This document shows, one piece after another, positions 1 to 13,800 of a stretch of DNA of 64,000 nt. A program made the translations under genes and the position numbers. Within the stretch, counting starts at the first letter, position 1. Every line of letters begins with the position of its first letter. The stretch lies in contig JAJEKV010000025.1 of assembly GCA_021234155.1 (NCBI GenBank), positions 8,596,279-8,660,278 of the forward strand, written 5' to 3'. The stretch comes from Isoetes taiwanensis (taxonomy: Eukaryota > Streptophyta > Lycopodiopsida > Isoetales > Isoetaceae). A model generated the notes under the pieces. That model had not been told where the DNA came from and made no database searches. It saw only the letters and a program-made list of their open reading frames with translations.

Positions 1-3000
1 ATATAAGCCAAAGAAAAATGAAATAGAGATAGTTCTTTTTACCAACTGCGGATCACGTATAACATATACATCTAATATACTATTTTCTTGTTGATGGTAA
101 TGATGGCACCGCAGCGGGATCAGATGTCCAGTTGTGATAATTCCCAAGAGTTTTGCCAAACTTAATTTTATTTCTTCACGTGGAAGCAATCACTGAAGGT
201 GTGCGCGATTTCTTTACATGCCCACTCTGCAGTAATCGGAACTGAACAAGAAGGCGGTTGCTGCGATACCGCATCCTTGATCATTCGCCAAAAGCATACC
301 CAGAGCCCGGTAATGCATATTTGAGCTCCAGACGACTCCAAAATCATTGGGTTTTACAGATCTAGGGCTCAAAATACATCCAGCAACTAGTGCTAGCAAC
401 AAAAGACATCCCCTTCATATTTTAAAAGTTCATCTCTTTACTGGCCAGGGAATCTCCGTATTCCAGTGAACTCTAGCAACCTTCACTTTAGTAATACCTT
501 TTATACCCAAATGAAATCGTCTACATGTAAAACAACTCAGCACTTTCCTCTTCTGACTGACTCAAACCAATGACAATGCTAAACCTGTTAGATGATGTTT
601 TAAGGTAAAAATTGTTTTGAATGGGTAAGGAAATGTGACATAATTGTTCAATATTAGTTGGTATGGAATGTGCTATCCGCAACCGTAGATGTCGCTTTTG
701 ACTTTTGGGATAGGAGCAAAAAGACGCAAGCATTTTAAACTCCAAACTATTTTGTGCGTGGCAGCCGACCTCTGCTGTCAACCGGATCAGCATGATCATG
801 GTTTATGGCCTGAGACGAATATACATTTACGTAAAATAAAGTTTTCGTCATGCACAATATATATTAAACACCCACAGGTGGATCTGGCATGAGAAAAAAA
901 ATGCCTATGGCAAAATGAAAAGTTTCACGAAAGATTTCATTGGTGAGACAATAAGAAAGTCCTTCTCGCAACTCACGTATGAGGGGTTTTGATTCCCCGA
1001 ACATCTTCTATAAGAATAGCCTAGACTTGTAGTTTCTGGCCAAGAAAACCTTTCACTTTGGTCAAACATTTTCTAAGGGAATAAGCCCCAGACTATCCTG
1101 CTTCTTACTTATTTGTACCGGGCATATCCTTCAGATTGCTAATTAGAATACTATATAAAGAGATATTTTTATTTCTTTTCTAATGTGATAGATTCCACCT
1201 TTTCTTGACGCATAAAATTAGTCTCTTTCTTCTTATATGCCACATTTAAAGGTATATTTATTGATTTTAAGCCCTCTACTTGGGGATCCAAATACCTTAC
1301 TAGACCGATGGTTTAGACCTCTTTGCTTTTGAATCTTACGGGACTATTATTGAGGGTGGTAAAAAGGTATTCCCGATGAAAACAAATTTCACAAAAGCTT
1401 TAGGTCGATATAATGCCTCGATTCTAATGTTTCATTCCTCTACAAAACCCGCCCTGGTTTGAAGGTCTCCATTACAAAACTGAACATCAGTGGGTCTTCT
1501 TCAAGGAGTTCTCTCATTTCTATGCTAAAAACATGTACTCTAGCCCCTCATTTACTATCCCTTATGTTTCTGTGCTTCTTCCATGCGACGAAAAGATTTC
1601 TTCTGTGCCAATTCTGTTGCTGTATCAAGTATTCTATTGTCTAGGAAGTAGCAATTTGAATTGACGGCCAAACACAGACTTTGAACCATGACGGGCTTAC
1701 CACCCTCCCGCCATGCGGAGGGGCAAAACTCCGTGCTAAAGACCTTGTTTTTTTTTGCATTTTTCATTTTTTGGTTTTCAATTCCCCACTCTGCCGCTTA
1801 CATTCCTTTTTATTGGTAACTATGATGCTGATGGTGAGCCCTACCAACATCCTCTTCAGTATTCCCCGGAATAATGTGCAGCCTTCTGAACTTTCCAACA
1901 CCGTGACACATGAACCCAAAATTTTTTCCCTTAACTCCACCCAAGAAATTACTTAAATTAGCTCTATTAATAAAGCTTCCTAGATTCATGGCAAAAGTTA
2001 AACACACCTTTGAGATGTAAGCATTTCCACTTATAGCCTTTGAACACCAATAATAATGGCATCCTAGTCTTAGAAATTTTATATCCTCTTTCAACAACAT
2101 CATTGGGACGATCCAAATTTTAGAAATTTGTAAGTTTTCCTAGAAGCCCAAATCAATGTATAACACATAGGAATGAAATAGAATAGAATAGAATAGAACA
2201 GATAGATAGATAGAGTTTTACCGCCCACTTGCACTGAATTGGCTTATGGACCCAAATAAAAGCAGAGAGCAGCAAAGATATTACCGTACAAATTAAACTG
2301 GTTTCGAGAAAAACCTTTAGCAAAGAATATCACTGATGTCGGCTATAATTCGTATGTTTGTATAGATAATTCCACCATCATTCCTAGAGGACATACAACT
2401 GAGTCCTGGTGGTATCCATAACCTCCCAGAGGTAAGGACCCCAATGCTTCCATACACGCTGGACGCCAGAGTCTATTAACTCACGGAATTTACTGCCAGC
2501 ACTACTAATCGACCAGCACGTACTTGAGATCTCGAGAGCATATCTATCTTCAACGGGCCCCTTGCGGCAGTCAATTTACATAGCCTCCTCTCAGTTTCTC
2601 GAGTCCAATGTCCTGCCTTAATGCGTGATTTATGTACCCCGTGGCGAATGGAAGCTAAGGTAAGTCCTACAGCTTCAAGGGCAAAATAGGTGGCGGGCAC
2701 TGAAAGTGACCTCTACGAGCCTAGATTGATTTTGCCGTTGATAGAAGCATCTTGACCCAAGGGCCGTGAGCATCCGTGATCCCGTGAGCTATAAGGAAAG
2801 GAAATTTAGTGTGATCCTTTCTTTGTCCGGTACTGACGACCGCTACTCCTATATCCCAACGCGAAACCATCGAAGTTTGCTTGTCCTTCCAGCAGCCAGG
2901 GCGCTGGGGAACGCATCAGCAGCGCCAGCGGCATAAAGTGTATCACCTATAGCTGTTTTTACCTCCGAAGTAAATATGGTGGCTCCACGCAACCCATTGA

Positions 3001-6000
3001 AGGGTAGAAAACCCGCTTTCCGGAGTGTGATCCTGTATTGAACCGTGTATTTTACCTGGCCAGCCCGGGTCTAAGGCGCTTTTGCACCGCTTGATGGACA
3101 AACACTGGCTAGATTTGCCATCCATACCGTATTTAGACAATAAACAGAATCAGTCACTCCAATGTTCTCAGCGCAAAACCAAATTAGGAACTCTACAATC
3201 AAATACATGTCAAATCTAGGACTTCGACTAAAACGGTAAGTTGATCAACAAACCGCCTAAACTCCATAAAAGTAATGGTTAGTCATACCAATCAACCTCG
3301 TGCCATGAGGTATGTTTTCTCTGTTAAACAGATAAAGAGTTAATCACTATAAGAGCATTGCCGTTTGCGATTAAATAACTCACCCAGGATCTATGTTGCT
3401 AGATAGAATAAGATTTTACCCATGGAACACAATTTTCATAATGGAAATTGATTATGGAGTAACTATTTCAAGAGAGATATTTGTGATAATCCAATCATGT
3501 GCCAAAATGATAGTGAAAGATGTACGGGTCAAAGACGAAAGCAATAGTAAGTCATTCACTGCCTATTTATAGAGGACACATGAAAACACACAATAGAGAG
3601 AGAATAATAATAATGCTACTATAAAAATCAATTATAATAGTATAATAATGCTAGCATACATGAGAAAAGCAGTTCATGTCCATTCTGGTGATCCGGTAAT
3701 GGACGCTGGAATCAAGTTGGAGGCATGTCATTCCACTTACAGGAATATTCATCACTATTCACAAATATGAATATAGTGCAATACAAGCAATGAATATAAA
3801 GGTTAACTTTCTGGCGCTGGGCAAACTTCTTCAAGAGCAGTAGTGTGTGTTTGATTTATCCAGCAACTCAAAGTGCAGATAAAACGTCCACCATCTATCC
3901 AGTTTCTCCTTTAATTGATGATTTGAGGATGGTGCTGTGAGTAAAATCATGAGCATAAGTGCTACCATAATCAGGATGATCAGAAGTAATATCATGTGTT
4001 AGCTCTATGCTTTCTAGCTCATACCTCTTCATTAAACCAGAGCTTTAGAAGCAGATCCTCCTTTCCAACACTAAGGGAACATGTCTAGGGATAGGGGACC
4101 AAAATCCACTCTGGGCAAGGTCCCTGCGGATGCTGTTATAGCCTTCACCTGCCGCGTGAATCCAATATTAGATCATTGGTGTGGGAAGTAGGAAGTCCAT
4201 AGTATAAATCCTCGGCATGGGTGCGCGAGATCGCGCTAAATTCTTAATTCCTGATGTATGTACCATCATCTGCCTTCATCACATAATCAGCACCTGATGC
4301 TGGCGGCAGTGAATGAAGAAAAATAAGCATTAGATTTGCCAGTGGTTCATTCTCCCTCGCAATCTAACAGCCAATAATGTCATTGAATTTGGAAATTTCA
4401 GAGCCTGATCAGGTGTTCTTTCTTCCCTTTCTTTTGCTCTGGCGGCTACAACAAAACGAACTGATATAACTGCATTACTTTGGCGATGGCTGGAGCCCAT
4501 ATGCCAGCCTCCCAGAAGGCTTCTGCGTTCGTTCTGCAGCTGCTGGGAGGATTCTGACTGTACTTTTGAGTTTTGTGGCAGATGCACCAGGGCCGTGGCA
4601 AGCATGCCATTTGGGGCTGCGACGTGAGGGAGACAGGCTGAGGTTAGCAGACGGCCAGCCTGACTACTTTTTACTGGGATCTGATGGTTCTTTTTTGCTC
4701 GATTTGGAGTTCTTCTTCTGTGTGCAGGATCAGCCGGGAGCTGCCAGCCTGGCCTGCTCTGGCGCGGTTAAGGAATGCGGTTCCCCTGTTCCGCCCTGTT
4801 GCTGCCAGATACAAATTACTAATCCCTTTTTGTAATGCACCCTGAGACAGGGCCTAGCCGGTGATGAGCCATCAATAGAGTACAACACCCCAGTAGTAGG
4901 GTGTTTTTGCATCTTACCAACTGGGGCCTTGGGGAGTTTTATGGGTGGTTTTGTAGTGGTTTCCATCCCAGCTAGGTGTTTATGCACTCAGAAGCAACAC
5001 CCCAGTAGGGGTGTTTTGGCATCTGACAATTGGGCCCTAGAGTTTTGCGGTGGTTTTGTAGAGCCATCCCACCTCAGGGGTAAAGCCAGTGCAATTTGGC
5101 ATGTCAACCCAGGTGACGAGAATTTCTTGCTGACTCCCGGTGGCTGCCAGAGCGGCGCCGCCAGGGCGCCTCGCCAGCGCAGAATTTCCCCCACACCGGC
5201 GGTGCAAATTCTCCATCAATTTTGTGACTCCTGAAATTTTTTTTTCCTCTTCTTGCCCGAGGATCTATGGCGCTGGAGTCCCTGGGCCGATTCCTGCTAG
5301 TTTTAGACAGCTAGGTGATCTCGAAGTTGTGGGAAGGTGAGCGCCTCGGGGCCATGATTGGCCCATTTTTGAGGATTTCTGATTTTAAAGTGCAGATAGG
5401 CTCTGGGCGACTTTCCAGCTTGTGCTCAAGATTTTGGCTTTCGCATCATAGCCTGCTGCTGTGGAAGGAAGCTTTGCTTTTTAGTGTTTTTGTGTTCTAA
5501 GTGTTGTAATATTTTACCGCTTTTGTTAGATCAAAAGTATCAAGAAAGCAAAATGATTTTGAGGGGTTTGATCCGTGCCATTCTAAGAAAATGGCTGCTG
5601 AGTCCTTTTAGTGATTTTCCAAGCGCTAAAATCCGAAGCAATCGGTGAATCCACCATGGATTCCCCGCTTTTGAAGATCAAAGAAGTTTGCCACAGAAAA
5701 TCTTCGTGAATATTCTCGCCTTGTTCTGCTGTGTTGAGGCAATCGAAGCTGCATGTATGGACCTGCTGTGTATCGTGGAAGCTTCTGGCACCGCATATGG
5801 ATTCTGGGGAAAATTTGGGGACCTGTGAACATCTCCCGAGGTAGGGGTCGCTGCAGCCATGGATAGTAGAGTGTGATTGATAGAAACTTATCTGTTGAAA
5901 CCCGCGAAGCTTAACCAGTTGAAATAGAATGCTGAAACCTATGGAAAACAACAGGCAATGAGTTTGGAAACTTCACCCTTGAAAAACTTACAGATTACCT

Positions 6001-8700
6001 ATACTCAAATTGGTCATCGCTACTTGTGATAACACCTGACTGCAACCAACATCTCGAGATCTCATTCCAACCAAAACCTGAGGCTGCTGTTAGACGTCTT
6101 ATTTCACTTCATGTTCAGCAACTATTTTTCGTGTTATCCACCCTTTACATAAGAAATGATCAGTGGCCGCGGCAAATCACGACTATCATAAGATTTTGTT
6201 GATGGAAACCCCAACCATGGCGATTAATACTAAGGGTAAATAGACCAGAACTGGCTAATAGTGTGTGTGTATCAAGCATTCCAAACCACAGAGACTACTT
6301 CCTACCATACCAAGCCCCTGTAAATATTGTGGGCTTAAAACCAAGTGCATCCACATATCTGGGAGATATATTAGATGCAAAAAATAAGATGTTTGCTAGA
6401 CTGAAGTGGTTTTCTTTTGCTTGCCCGCCAGAGTCATCATAGAGCAAACTAAAAAGCTCCTGGTCAGGCGGACTACTTGGGTTGGCATCGCTTAAGTGAG
6501 CATCTAAAAGTCAAAAGATACTCCTCAATGCCCTCCAACTTTATAGTTCATCACTATGAGGCTACCTACACGTAAGGATTTTAATTTGATTCGTTTGGGT
6601 CATCATGTACTTTGATTCCTCTGGGTCATCATGCCTGTGTAGACTCTTGGTACTGCATATGCAACACAATGCCAATTTCATCTATTTCCTGATATGCCTA
6701 TCAAATGTGCACCTAGCTCAACTGGTAATGTAAAGCTTCCCTCAGTGGTATGAACCTCTAATTCCCTTTTGAATCGAGAGCATGCAAGAAATGCATTGCT
6801 CATCAATTCTATGGGGGTCTTGTTATTTACCATAATTCCAAGGTTAACAAATTTAGATCAACCAATAATTAGTTTTATTGAAGTGCTAACTGTAAATATT
6901 TGCAAAGGCAAGCTCCTCGAGGCCTAGTTTTATAGCTCATTCAATGTCAAGCTTGCATGCAAGAAGTATAATTTGATTTGATTATCACACTAGCACTTCA
7001 AACTTGCTCCAGTTTCTTTTCCAATAATATTTAGCTCAAAATTAATTTCTATTGTTCCCATTAAGCTAGCGAGAACGCTTTCAAAATTGTTATAGAGAGC
7101 AATAATGTAAAATTGGTCTCAACCTTACCAGTAGTAGCTGTCACTTCTTCGCGTCAAAAGTGCAGGATATTAAATCGGACTAAATTTAGATTTCTTGTGC
7201 ATAGGCTTCATGTTGTGGGGTCATGCCAATGAGTTACAAAGTTGGACCATTTAGGAATATTGTTTCACCTTAATGAAAGTGCTCATGTGATGCTGTTCCT
7301 GACCCAAGCGTGGGTGATTGGATGAGTAAACATTTGACATTTCCTTGGATTGGGTAAAAAACTAGGGTCTTTGTCAGCAACAGATCCTGTAGTTTTGAAG
7401 GAAGTATGGGTTTTTTCTAGGACATCTCAATCTATTTACCATGGGTTTATTATTCCTTCGATGCCAATTTCTAATCTAGATATACAAGAAATTTATCGGG
7501 CCGCCGCGAACATTTCTCTTTCTTAAATTTATGCGAGTTTAAAAATTTGTCAAGCTTGGTATTAGTTTAAAACTTCTAAAAGTTGAACCCATTATCAACT
7601 CCAAATATGGAGGACTTTCCAGAATATCTAGAAGTGAGGCCACATAGGAGATTTGTGTGATATGGAAATGGTGGCAAAGGGAACCGATATCTAGTTCTAC
7701 CCACTACATTAACCATTGGTATGAAGGTTCACATAACAAGAGCCTCAATCTTCTATTGCATCTGCACAAAAGCATAACTAGTTTATCTAAGTGGATATTA
7801 TAAATAGATCAACAGTTCTGAAGGTCATAAATAAGTAAAAAATGTCAAGGTTTAATAATGTTAAGATAATGTGTTTAAAGCAACATCAGTTGGAGACCTG
7901 CTAGAAAAATTCGTTGGCTGATACTTAATTGCATCTTTTAGTCATGCTTCATTTTGTATTAGACTATAGGGGGTATTGTTGGTGCTTATTCCGTAGGATA
8001 TTACCATAGGTTATAGTCTTAAATATTTTACTAATAAACCACAAATTTGGATGGCTCTGCTTCAGATTCTCGTTTCTTCTTGTGTTTCATAGCGTTGGAT
8101 CATTATATAGTCTTAAAATTACAAAAATATGTAGAATTTAAGATATAGAGTCTTCTAATCTGGACTGCAACTATGTCCTATCTGGACTTGCGACCCTAAA
8201 TTTGTTGCGAAAAGAATTCTTCAGAGCAAAAAGAGCAAACGCATGAACACTTGTTGGTTGAAATTAATGGTTAAATGGAAGATATGTCGATGACGTGGCA
8301 ATGGAGTCGGTGGAGATAAAAATAAAATAAAAATGGCAAGCAAAAGGAAAGGAATGGAATAAACATATCGTTGCTTAAGCAATCAGATCAGATTGAACTA
8401 AGAGGGTATTCGGGTTGAACCGGCTGTCCACAGAGGAGACGAAATCCAGAGATTGTGGATATCCCATTTCGGATTGGTGTCTGATACGATGAATCAGACT
8501 CGCAGGGGTTTTGCTCAGTGTTGAAGTTGGATCCTGAGTAGAGAAAGCAATAACATTTGGAGTAAACAGAGGCAAGACAGTTTTGCAAATCCCTCACAGT
8601 AATATTTAATTTTGACGAGATGCTTGTCTATTTGTGCGCAGTTGCAATTTGGTTGCTCATGCTTTTCCTAGCCTGAAGATCTTTCCTGCAGCAAATTGCA
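1..8700. other. Non-coding stretch, no supported gene
   Basis: I see no recognisable protein family or RNA gene here. The stretch is AT-rich apart from a GC-richer island at about 4.4-5.4 kb. A short GAATA/GATA microsatellite lies at about 2173-2213. A diverged direct duplication of about 112 bp starts at about 4883 and about 5000; both copies begin with CAACACCCCAGTAG. The longest open frame is a 122-codon minus-strand ORF at 5583-5951. It has no recognisable motif and overlapping ORFs of similar size in the other minus frames, so it is not called as a gene. Confidence 0.5.
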
Positions 8701-8711
8701 CCCTTTTGTAT

Positions 8712-9175
8712 TGCAGAGAAACATCTGTCGCAGAGGCCGCCATGGCTCCGACTATTAGTTCTAGGCGCCAACAACAGACTTGTTTCCATCGCTTCTCTTA
8801 TGCTGGGGACTGTGAAATATGATGCAAAAACTGCCATTTTGTCCGGCATAGCCGGCCTCGTCGCCGGAGCCTATAGTATGGCCATTGGCAGATATCCAAA
8901 TCAAAGCAGAAGAACACAGAAATGGCCCTGATGTCGAAACCAGAGAGTTTCAAGAACTTACCCTATTTATGTACAAAAGGGGCTTAGCTATGGCCTTGCT
9001 CGACAGGTCGCAAAGGAGATTTCTAAAGGGGATGTTATCAGAGTACATGCCAGAGATGAGAATGGTATCGATCTAGACTTCCTTGCAAATCCGGCTCAAG
9101 CAGCTAGGGTTTCTGCATTGCCTTTTTCTGTTGGAGGTTTAATTCCTCTTGGCTCTGCATTTTTTGATGTAAATC
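8712..9175 (+). pseudogene. Vacuolar iron transporter-like (VIT/CCC1 family) pseudogene
   Basis: Conceptual translation in three successive frames gives a CCC1/VIT-family membrane protein. Segments in order are LVLGANNRLVSIASLML, then AILSGIAGLVAGAYSMAIG (8712-8890), then EEHRNGPDVETRE (about 8888-8970), then VQKGLSYGLARQVAKEISKG and ANPAQAARVSALPFSVGGL (about 8970-9150). Family members move iron or manganese into the vacuole and normally follow AGAYSMAIGEY with a stretch that is missing here. At least two frame changes and that deletion break the reading frame. A possible splice acceptor (TTGCAG, 8711-8716) precedes the first segment, and the transmembrane end is lost after about 9175. The family assignment is from remembered conserved motifs. 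Confidence 0.72.
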
Positions 9176-10389
9176 GAAGCCCTGGAGATGAAGGCTGCAT
9201 TCTTGGCTGCAACTTTATGTATGCTCAACTGTATGAAAATGAAGATGGAAATCAACACTCCACCGATTTTGCCAGCCCACGCTCTACCGGAAATTCTTCA
9301 TCACAAACCTGTACCCAGGAAAAAGGAAGCACACGTGTCAGCAAAAGAAGATAGAATATAGGAATCGAATTTAAGGAGAATGAATTATATATGTGTAGAT
9401 AGATTACAAATATATTGCCAAATTTAAAAGGCAGCCAAGAGCAAAATGGGAGGAGGGAAGACCTTGTTTAGTTGTAATTAGCATGTTTCATGTTTCATAA
9501 AGTTTCTTGAGAGAGGATCAAAATTTCAGCTATATAACAACATTGTGCAAGCCCAATTTCCACATCGAAATACTTGCAAGGGGATCTCCGTCCTTGAATG
9601 GTGATTATGTATGTGTGGTCTGAAAGGTACTTGTGCATGGCTAATATCATGGAAATAAGTCTACAATACAGTCGAAACAATGCACATCACTTACATTTAA
9701 ATCTAGACCTATATTTGAATGTTGGATGTTTGGTTGTGGGCAACGACCTAAAGTATTTCGAATGTCGGGATGTTTGGTTGTGGGCAAGCAAGAGAGCCTA
9801 ACTTGCACCCTACTTTTAAGAACATTATAAAAGTCATCTCAAACCTCTTCATGTCCAATAAATTTTGCAACATTGCTCTATTACCAGGCCTAGCAAGAAA
9901 AACAAAAGAAAACGAAAGTGTTCAAGGTACATACACCATCTATGGCACACCCTCTATGACAAAATCTGGTTATGGCACTAGATAGTCAGATGGCGTCGTA
10001 ACGTCATATTACGAAAAGCAACGGCAATCAAATCAACTATTAACTTCATGAGAAAACTTCGACCTAGTCATTCAATGCAGGGAGATTCCTAATCTCATCC
10101 GTCGATATAGCATACCCCAATAATATTCAATCGACCCACCTCTCCCAGGATTTGCCCTTTGAGCACGCGAGAAAAAAAAAAAAACAAAAAAACCAAAAAA
10201 AAGGAGGGGTACACTACATTTTTGTGGACTTATTTTGTGTGTTTAAGGGATTTTGTGTAATTTAAGGCTACAGTGGTTGATAAATAAGGTGCTCGGCTAC
10301 TGGCATGCAGAGTGATCCCACACATTCATATTCCTTGGTTTTGAGGGAACCACTACCCCCTTTCTTAACTAATCCTATCAAACTTGAGA
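9176..10389. other. Non-coding stretch with short duplications
   Basis: No gene is supported. A short repeat of GGATGTTTGGTTGTGGGCAA occurs at about 9725 and 9768. An A-rich low-complexity tract lies at about 10171-10202. The latter part runs into the 3' side of the decayed chromovirus fragment. Confidence 0.4.
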
Positions 10390-10470
10390 ACCCAACTTGC
10401 ATCTTCCATGGGTAAGTGTTTCCACTAACTTAAACTGTTGTAGGAATTGAAACATTCTTGCCTTCGATAG
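10360..10470 (-). mobile_element. Chromodomain fragment of a Ty3/gypsy chromovirus
   Basis: On the minus strand this reads WKHLPMEDASWVLKFDR followed by a stop. It is the C-terminal part of a retroelement chromodomain, whose consensus is YLVKW..LP.E.ATWE. The same domain, reading YLIKWTHLPVEDATWV, occurs in the larger chromovirus at about 21.6 kb, so the two belong to related elements. A purine run (AAGAAAGGGGG on the minus strand) follows the stop and may be a polypurine tract. The rest of the element is not recognisable here. Confidence 0.6.
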
Positions 10471-10872
10471 GCTCTATCGAGAAGCACCTCTCGTGTTATG
10501 TCCAACTCTTCTAAAATCCGAGTGTTTAGCTGAATGATCACTCATATATTGGATTCAAGAGACTTGATACAAACAGAAAAGGAATGTGAATTCACTTTGC
10601 CCTCGACAAACCTACCAATGCTGCACCGAACATTTCAGGAAATCAAACAAAAAACATTTCACTCCCAACGAAGCGAATCCACTGGATTATCCCAAGCAAA
10701 TCTAGTTGACCTAATCGAAGCCAGTTTAGGAAAGTTCATCCTTATTAATGAGTTGCCATCTAGACATCCCGCGCTTACGTGGCATCTGACATGGATGACA
10801 TGGTCACTCATCAATTGTGGGTATATATTGCCACTTGGTCGTCCGACTCCATTTATAGTTGTATTGCAGGAA

Positions 10873-13800
10873 ATGGCGATGATCGTTCCAGATCAAGTAC
10901 TTTCTTTTGAAACCCAGGTTGTCTCGGTGCTTAATTTTTCTGTTTATTTGGTAGCTAGTCCTGGCTTGTTAAATAATTTCGGTCTCCTGGGAACGTGCCT
11001 ACGGCGGGTTTATTGACAAATAATTATGATTATTTCCAGCGTAAAACATTTGCTTTCCTATGATCAAATTTGGACCTTGAGCTATCAAAGTTTAGAAACA
11101 TAAAACGTGAACAGTAGTTAAATAATATCCAGGAACATGTCATTGTCAAAGGAACATGAGATAATAATAATTCCTGGTAACATGAGATATTTCAGAACTG
11201 TATTTTTATGTGTAATTTACAGTTGAGTTTCAAATGCTAAAACATATACATTCAGCAAAGCTTTTGACTTACTACTGAGCATGTATCTATGTAGGAGGAT
11301 TTCACGTACACAGAAAGGTATGTACTTGTACTTCCAACTTTTGCATATTTGGTAAAGCTAGGGGGACATGCTTGGTTTATGTTTGCATTTGGATGCAGAG
11401 AAGTTGCTTATTATGCACTGGGTGTTGGCGCCGCTGGGAAGGATCCAACAGATCCAATAGAGCTTTCATATGTTTATCATCCAGATGGGCAGAAATGTAT
11501 TCAGGTACTCGCTTACTTCACATGCGAAATTACAGGACTCCGTTGTTTGTCGTTATCCTTATTGTTTTCAGCTGTTCCATAGGTTCTTCCTACATTTTCT
11601 GTTGTGTTTGCTCAGAAGTTGATGAATAATCTCAGTGCAATTCCTGGCCTTAAGTAAGTGTTCTCTATTAGCCACATAGTGCCTCAAATTGACTTTTTGT
11701 CGGTTATTTTTTGACTAAAAAGCTGTCAACATATGCATTTGTCAAGTGACAACATTAAAAAGGGATTTTTCTCTTAAGGAGAACTTGCCAAAAAGGATCA
11801 CATAAGAAGTTACCTTTGAGTTAGTATTGGGCCAAAAGCTTGCATTTTCTGGCCTATCACTTGTAATAAATCATTCCATCGCTATTTTAGTCTTCTCACC
11901 AAAATGGCAAGCAAGCTACTGTATCATATCCGCGAACTTTTGGCTGCAGATGATAATGTGTGTAGAAGATCCAAACCTGTGGTCTAGCATGGATTATGAT
12001 GACTGAAAGCTATAGTTAGGGACTATGTTTCCTTGGGGCTATAGCTTTTCAACTGAGTGATGCAGGGTAGGCATACATGTTTTTGCTGGATGCAATAGCT
12101 GTGGGGTTATATGTTTTGGGCTAGCAATTTCTCTACTATAGGTATGGATCTGAAGTATGTAAGGTTCTGTATAGATTTAGAAAGAAAGGAGTAACCACAC
12201 AGCGATCATAGGAAACTATTAAAATGAACGAAAAGGCTAACAAACATAAAGACGTGGCTGAATTATCAGGTCTTCTTTTTTTTTTTCCTTTTTTGTGAGA
12301 TAGCTTCTTACTGGTTTCGCTAAATTGCACGAATAAGACTAACTTATGATGTCATAAAGTTGCCATTTTTTTTTTAAACACCAACCATACTGCTTATAAA
12401 AGCCAACAAGCATGCAGGTACCATAGCGATGAATGATCCCAGCGAGACTAAGTTTTTGTTCAACATTCCTTGTCGATTTCCTGCCAAAATACTTTATTGA
12501 ACTAGGTGTGCCTTATCTCTGTTTAGAAGCAGTTCTGTTATGATGTTCCGAGTTCACTAACTGCCCAGCTCTTCGTGCTTCTTCTCAAGTTTTGCCCCTA
12601 AGAGTAACTTGTGGTCTTTCTATTTGTGCTTGAAAATATCTATTTGCTCACCTAGATAAGATTTATGCAAATTTCTGGAATACTATTAGCTGCATCTATA
12701 GTCAGAACTTATGCAAGTTTCTGGAATACGCTGTTCAAACTTTTGCAGGGTCTATGCAAATTGCTTTTCAATATTGCTCAATCTTTACAAGTTGTTTGTC
12801 TTTTTGTTTTCATAGCTAACATGTTGTCACAACTATGTCCTGCCAAACAATGGAACCCGTTCTTATAATCCGTATGACTCAGTGCCCACAAGAAATCAAG
12901 GATCTTCTTCAGATATTCTTATCCTGTTTACCACACGCATCTAATCTTGACCTGTTTTACTTGTTCTTTTCGAAACAGCACCCCATATAAACCTGTTTTT
13001 TAATATTTAAATGGCCATTCCCTGTAATACACCAGTTAGCAACGACTTCTGATTCTGCTATACGTTTTCAAAATTTGGCTACTTCAACAAACCTGAGCAC
13101 CCCTAATAGGCTATCTCTGGTCAAATTGACTCCTCCCAAACCACCTCCAGACTGCCCAAGCTTTGTCCAGCAGTTTGAGTCTGTGGTCATTTTCCTCTGT
13201 TTTTCTTGTTTTATGGTTTTGGACGCCCTTTTTAATTTTTTATTCTTTATTTCTTATTTCTTATTTTTTATTTTTATTTTTTATAATTAGCCCTGTGCAT
13301 CAAAGGCATACTGACCATTGCATCAAAAGGCACTGTCTATTTCTGCTGCGCACTAGTTCAGGGCAGCTTACTTCGTGATTTCAGTTGGATCTTCTCAGTA
13401 TTACTTGTTTACCCTGCTACTACAACAGGGAAGCTTTTAAAATAAAAGGATAACTACAAATTCGTTTGGTTTTCTAATTTTATGTTGGCTACTATAAGGG
13501 AAGCCAACAGTTAAGACATTGTACCATTGCGCGAGGGAACGAATTACATTGCACTATATAATGTCTTCAGTTCAACTTTAGATAGGTAGAGGTCTTTTGT
13601 CATTTGTACCTTATGCGGATCCCATTTGCATATGTTTGGAATTATGTTATGTTTCTGGTTCTCATGTTAGGTCTTTGTTTTGTAGTTTCGATATGAAGCT
13701 TTTATTACACGGGGAACAATATTTGGAGATTCACAGGCCTCTTCCTGTTTCAGGCCATGTGAGTTGATTATACCCTGTCTTTGAGCTTCTACTGTCTTTT

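Noticed and set aside
10534-10872. N-terminal extension of ECH2 from the in-frame ATG at 10534
   Set aside because: The extra residues resemble nothing in ECH2 and lie just past the chromovirus fragment; the start at 10873 gives a near-normal length.
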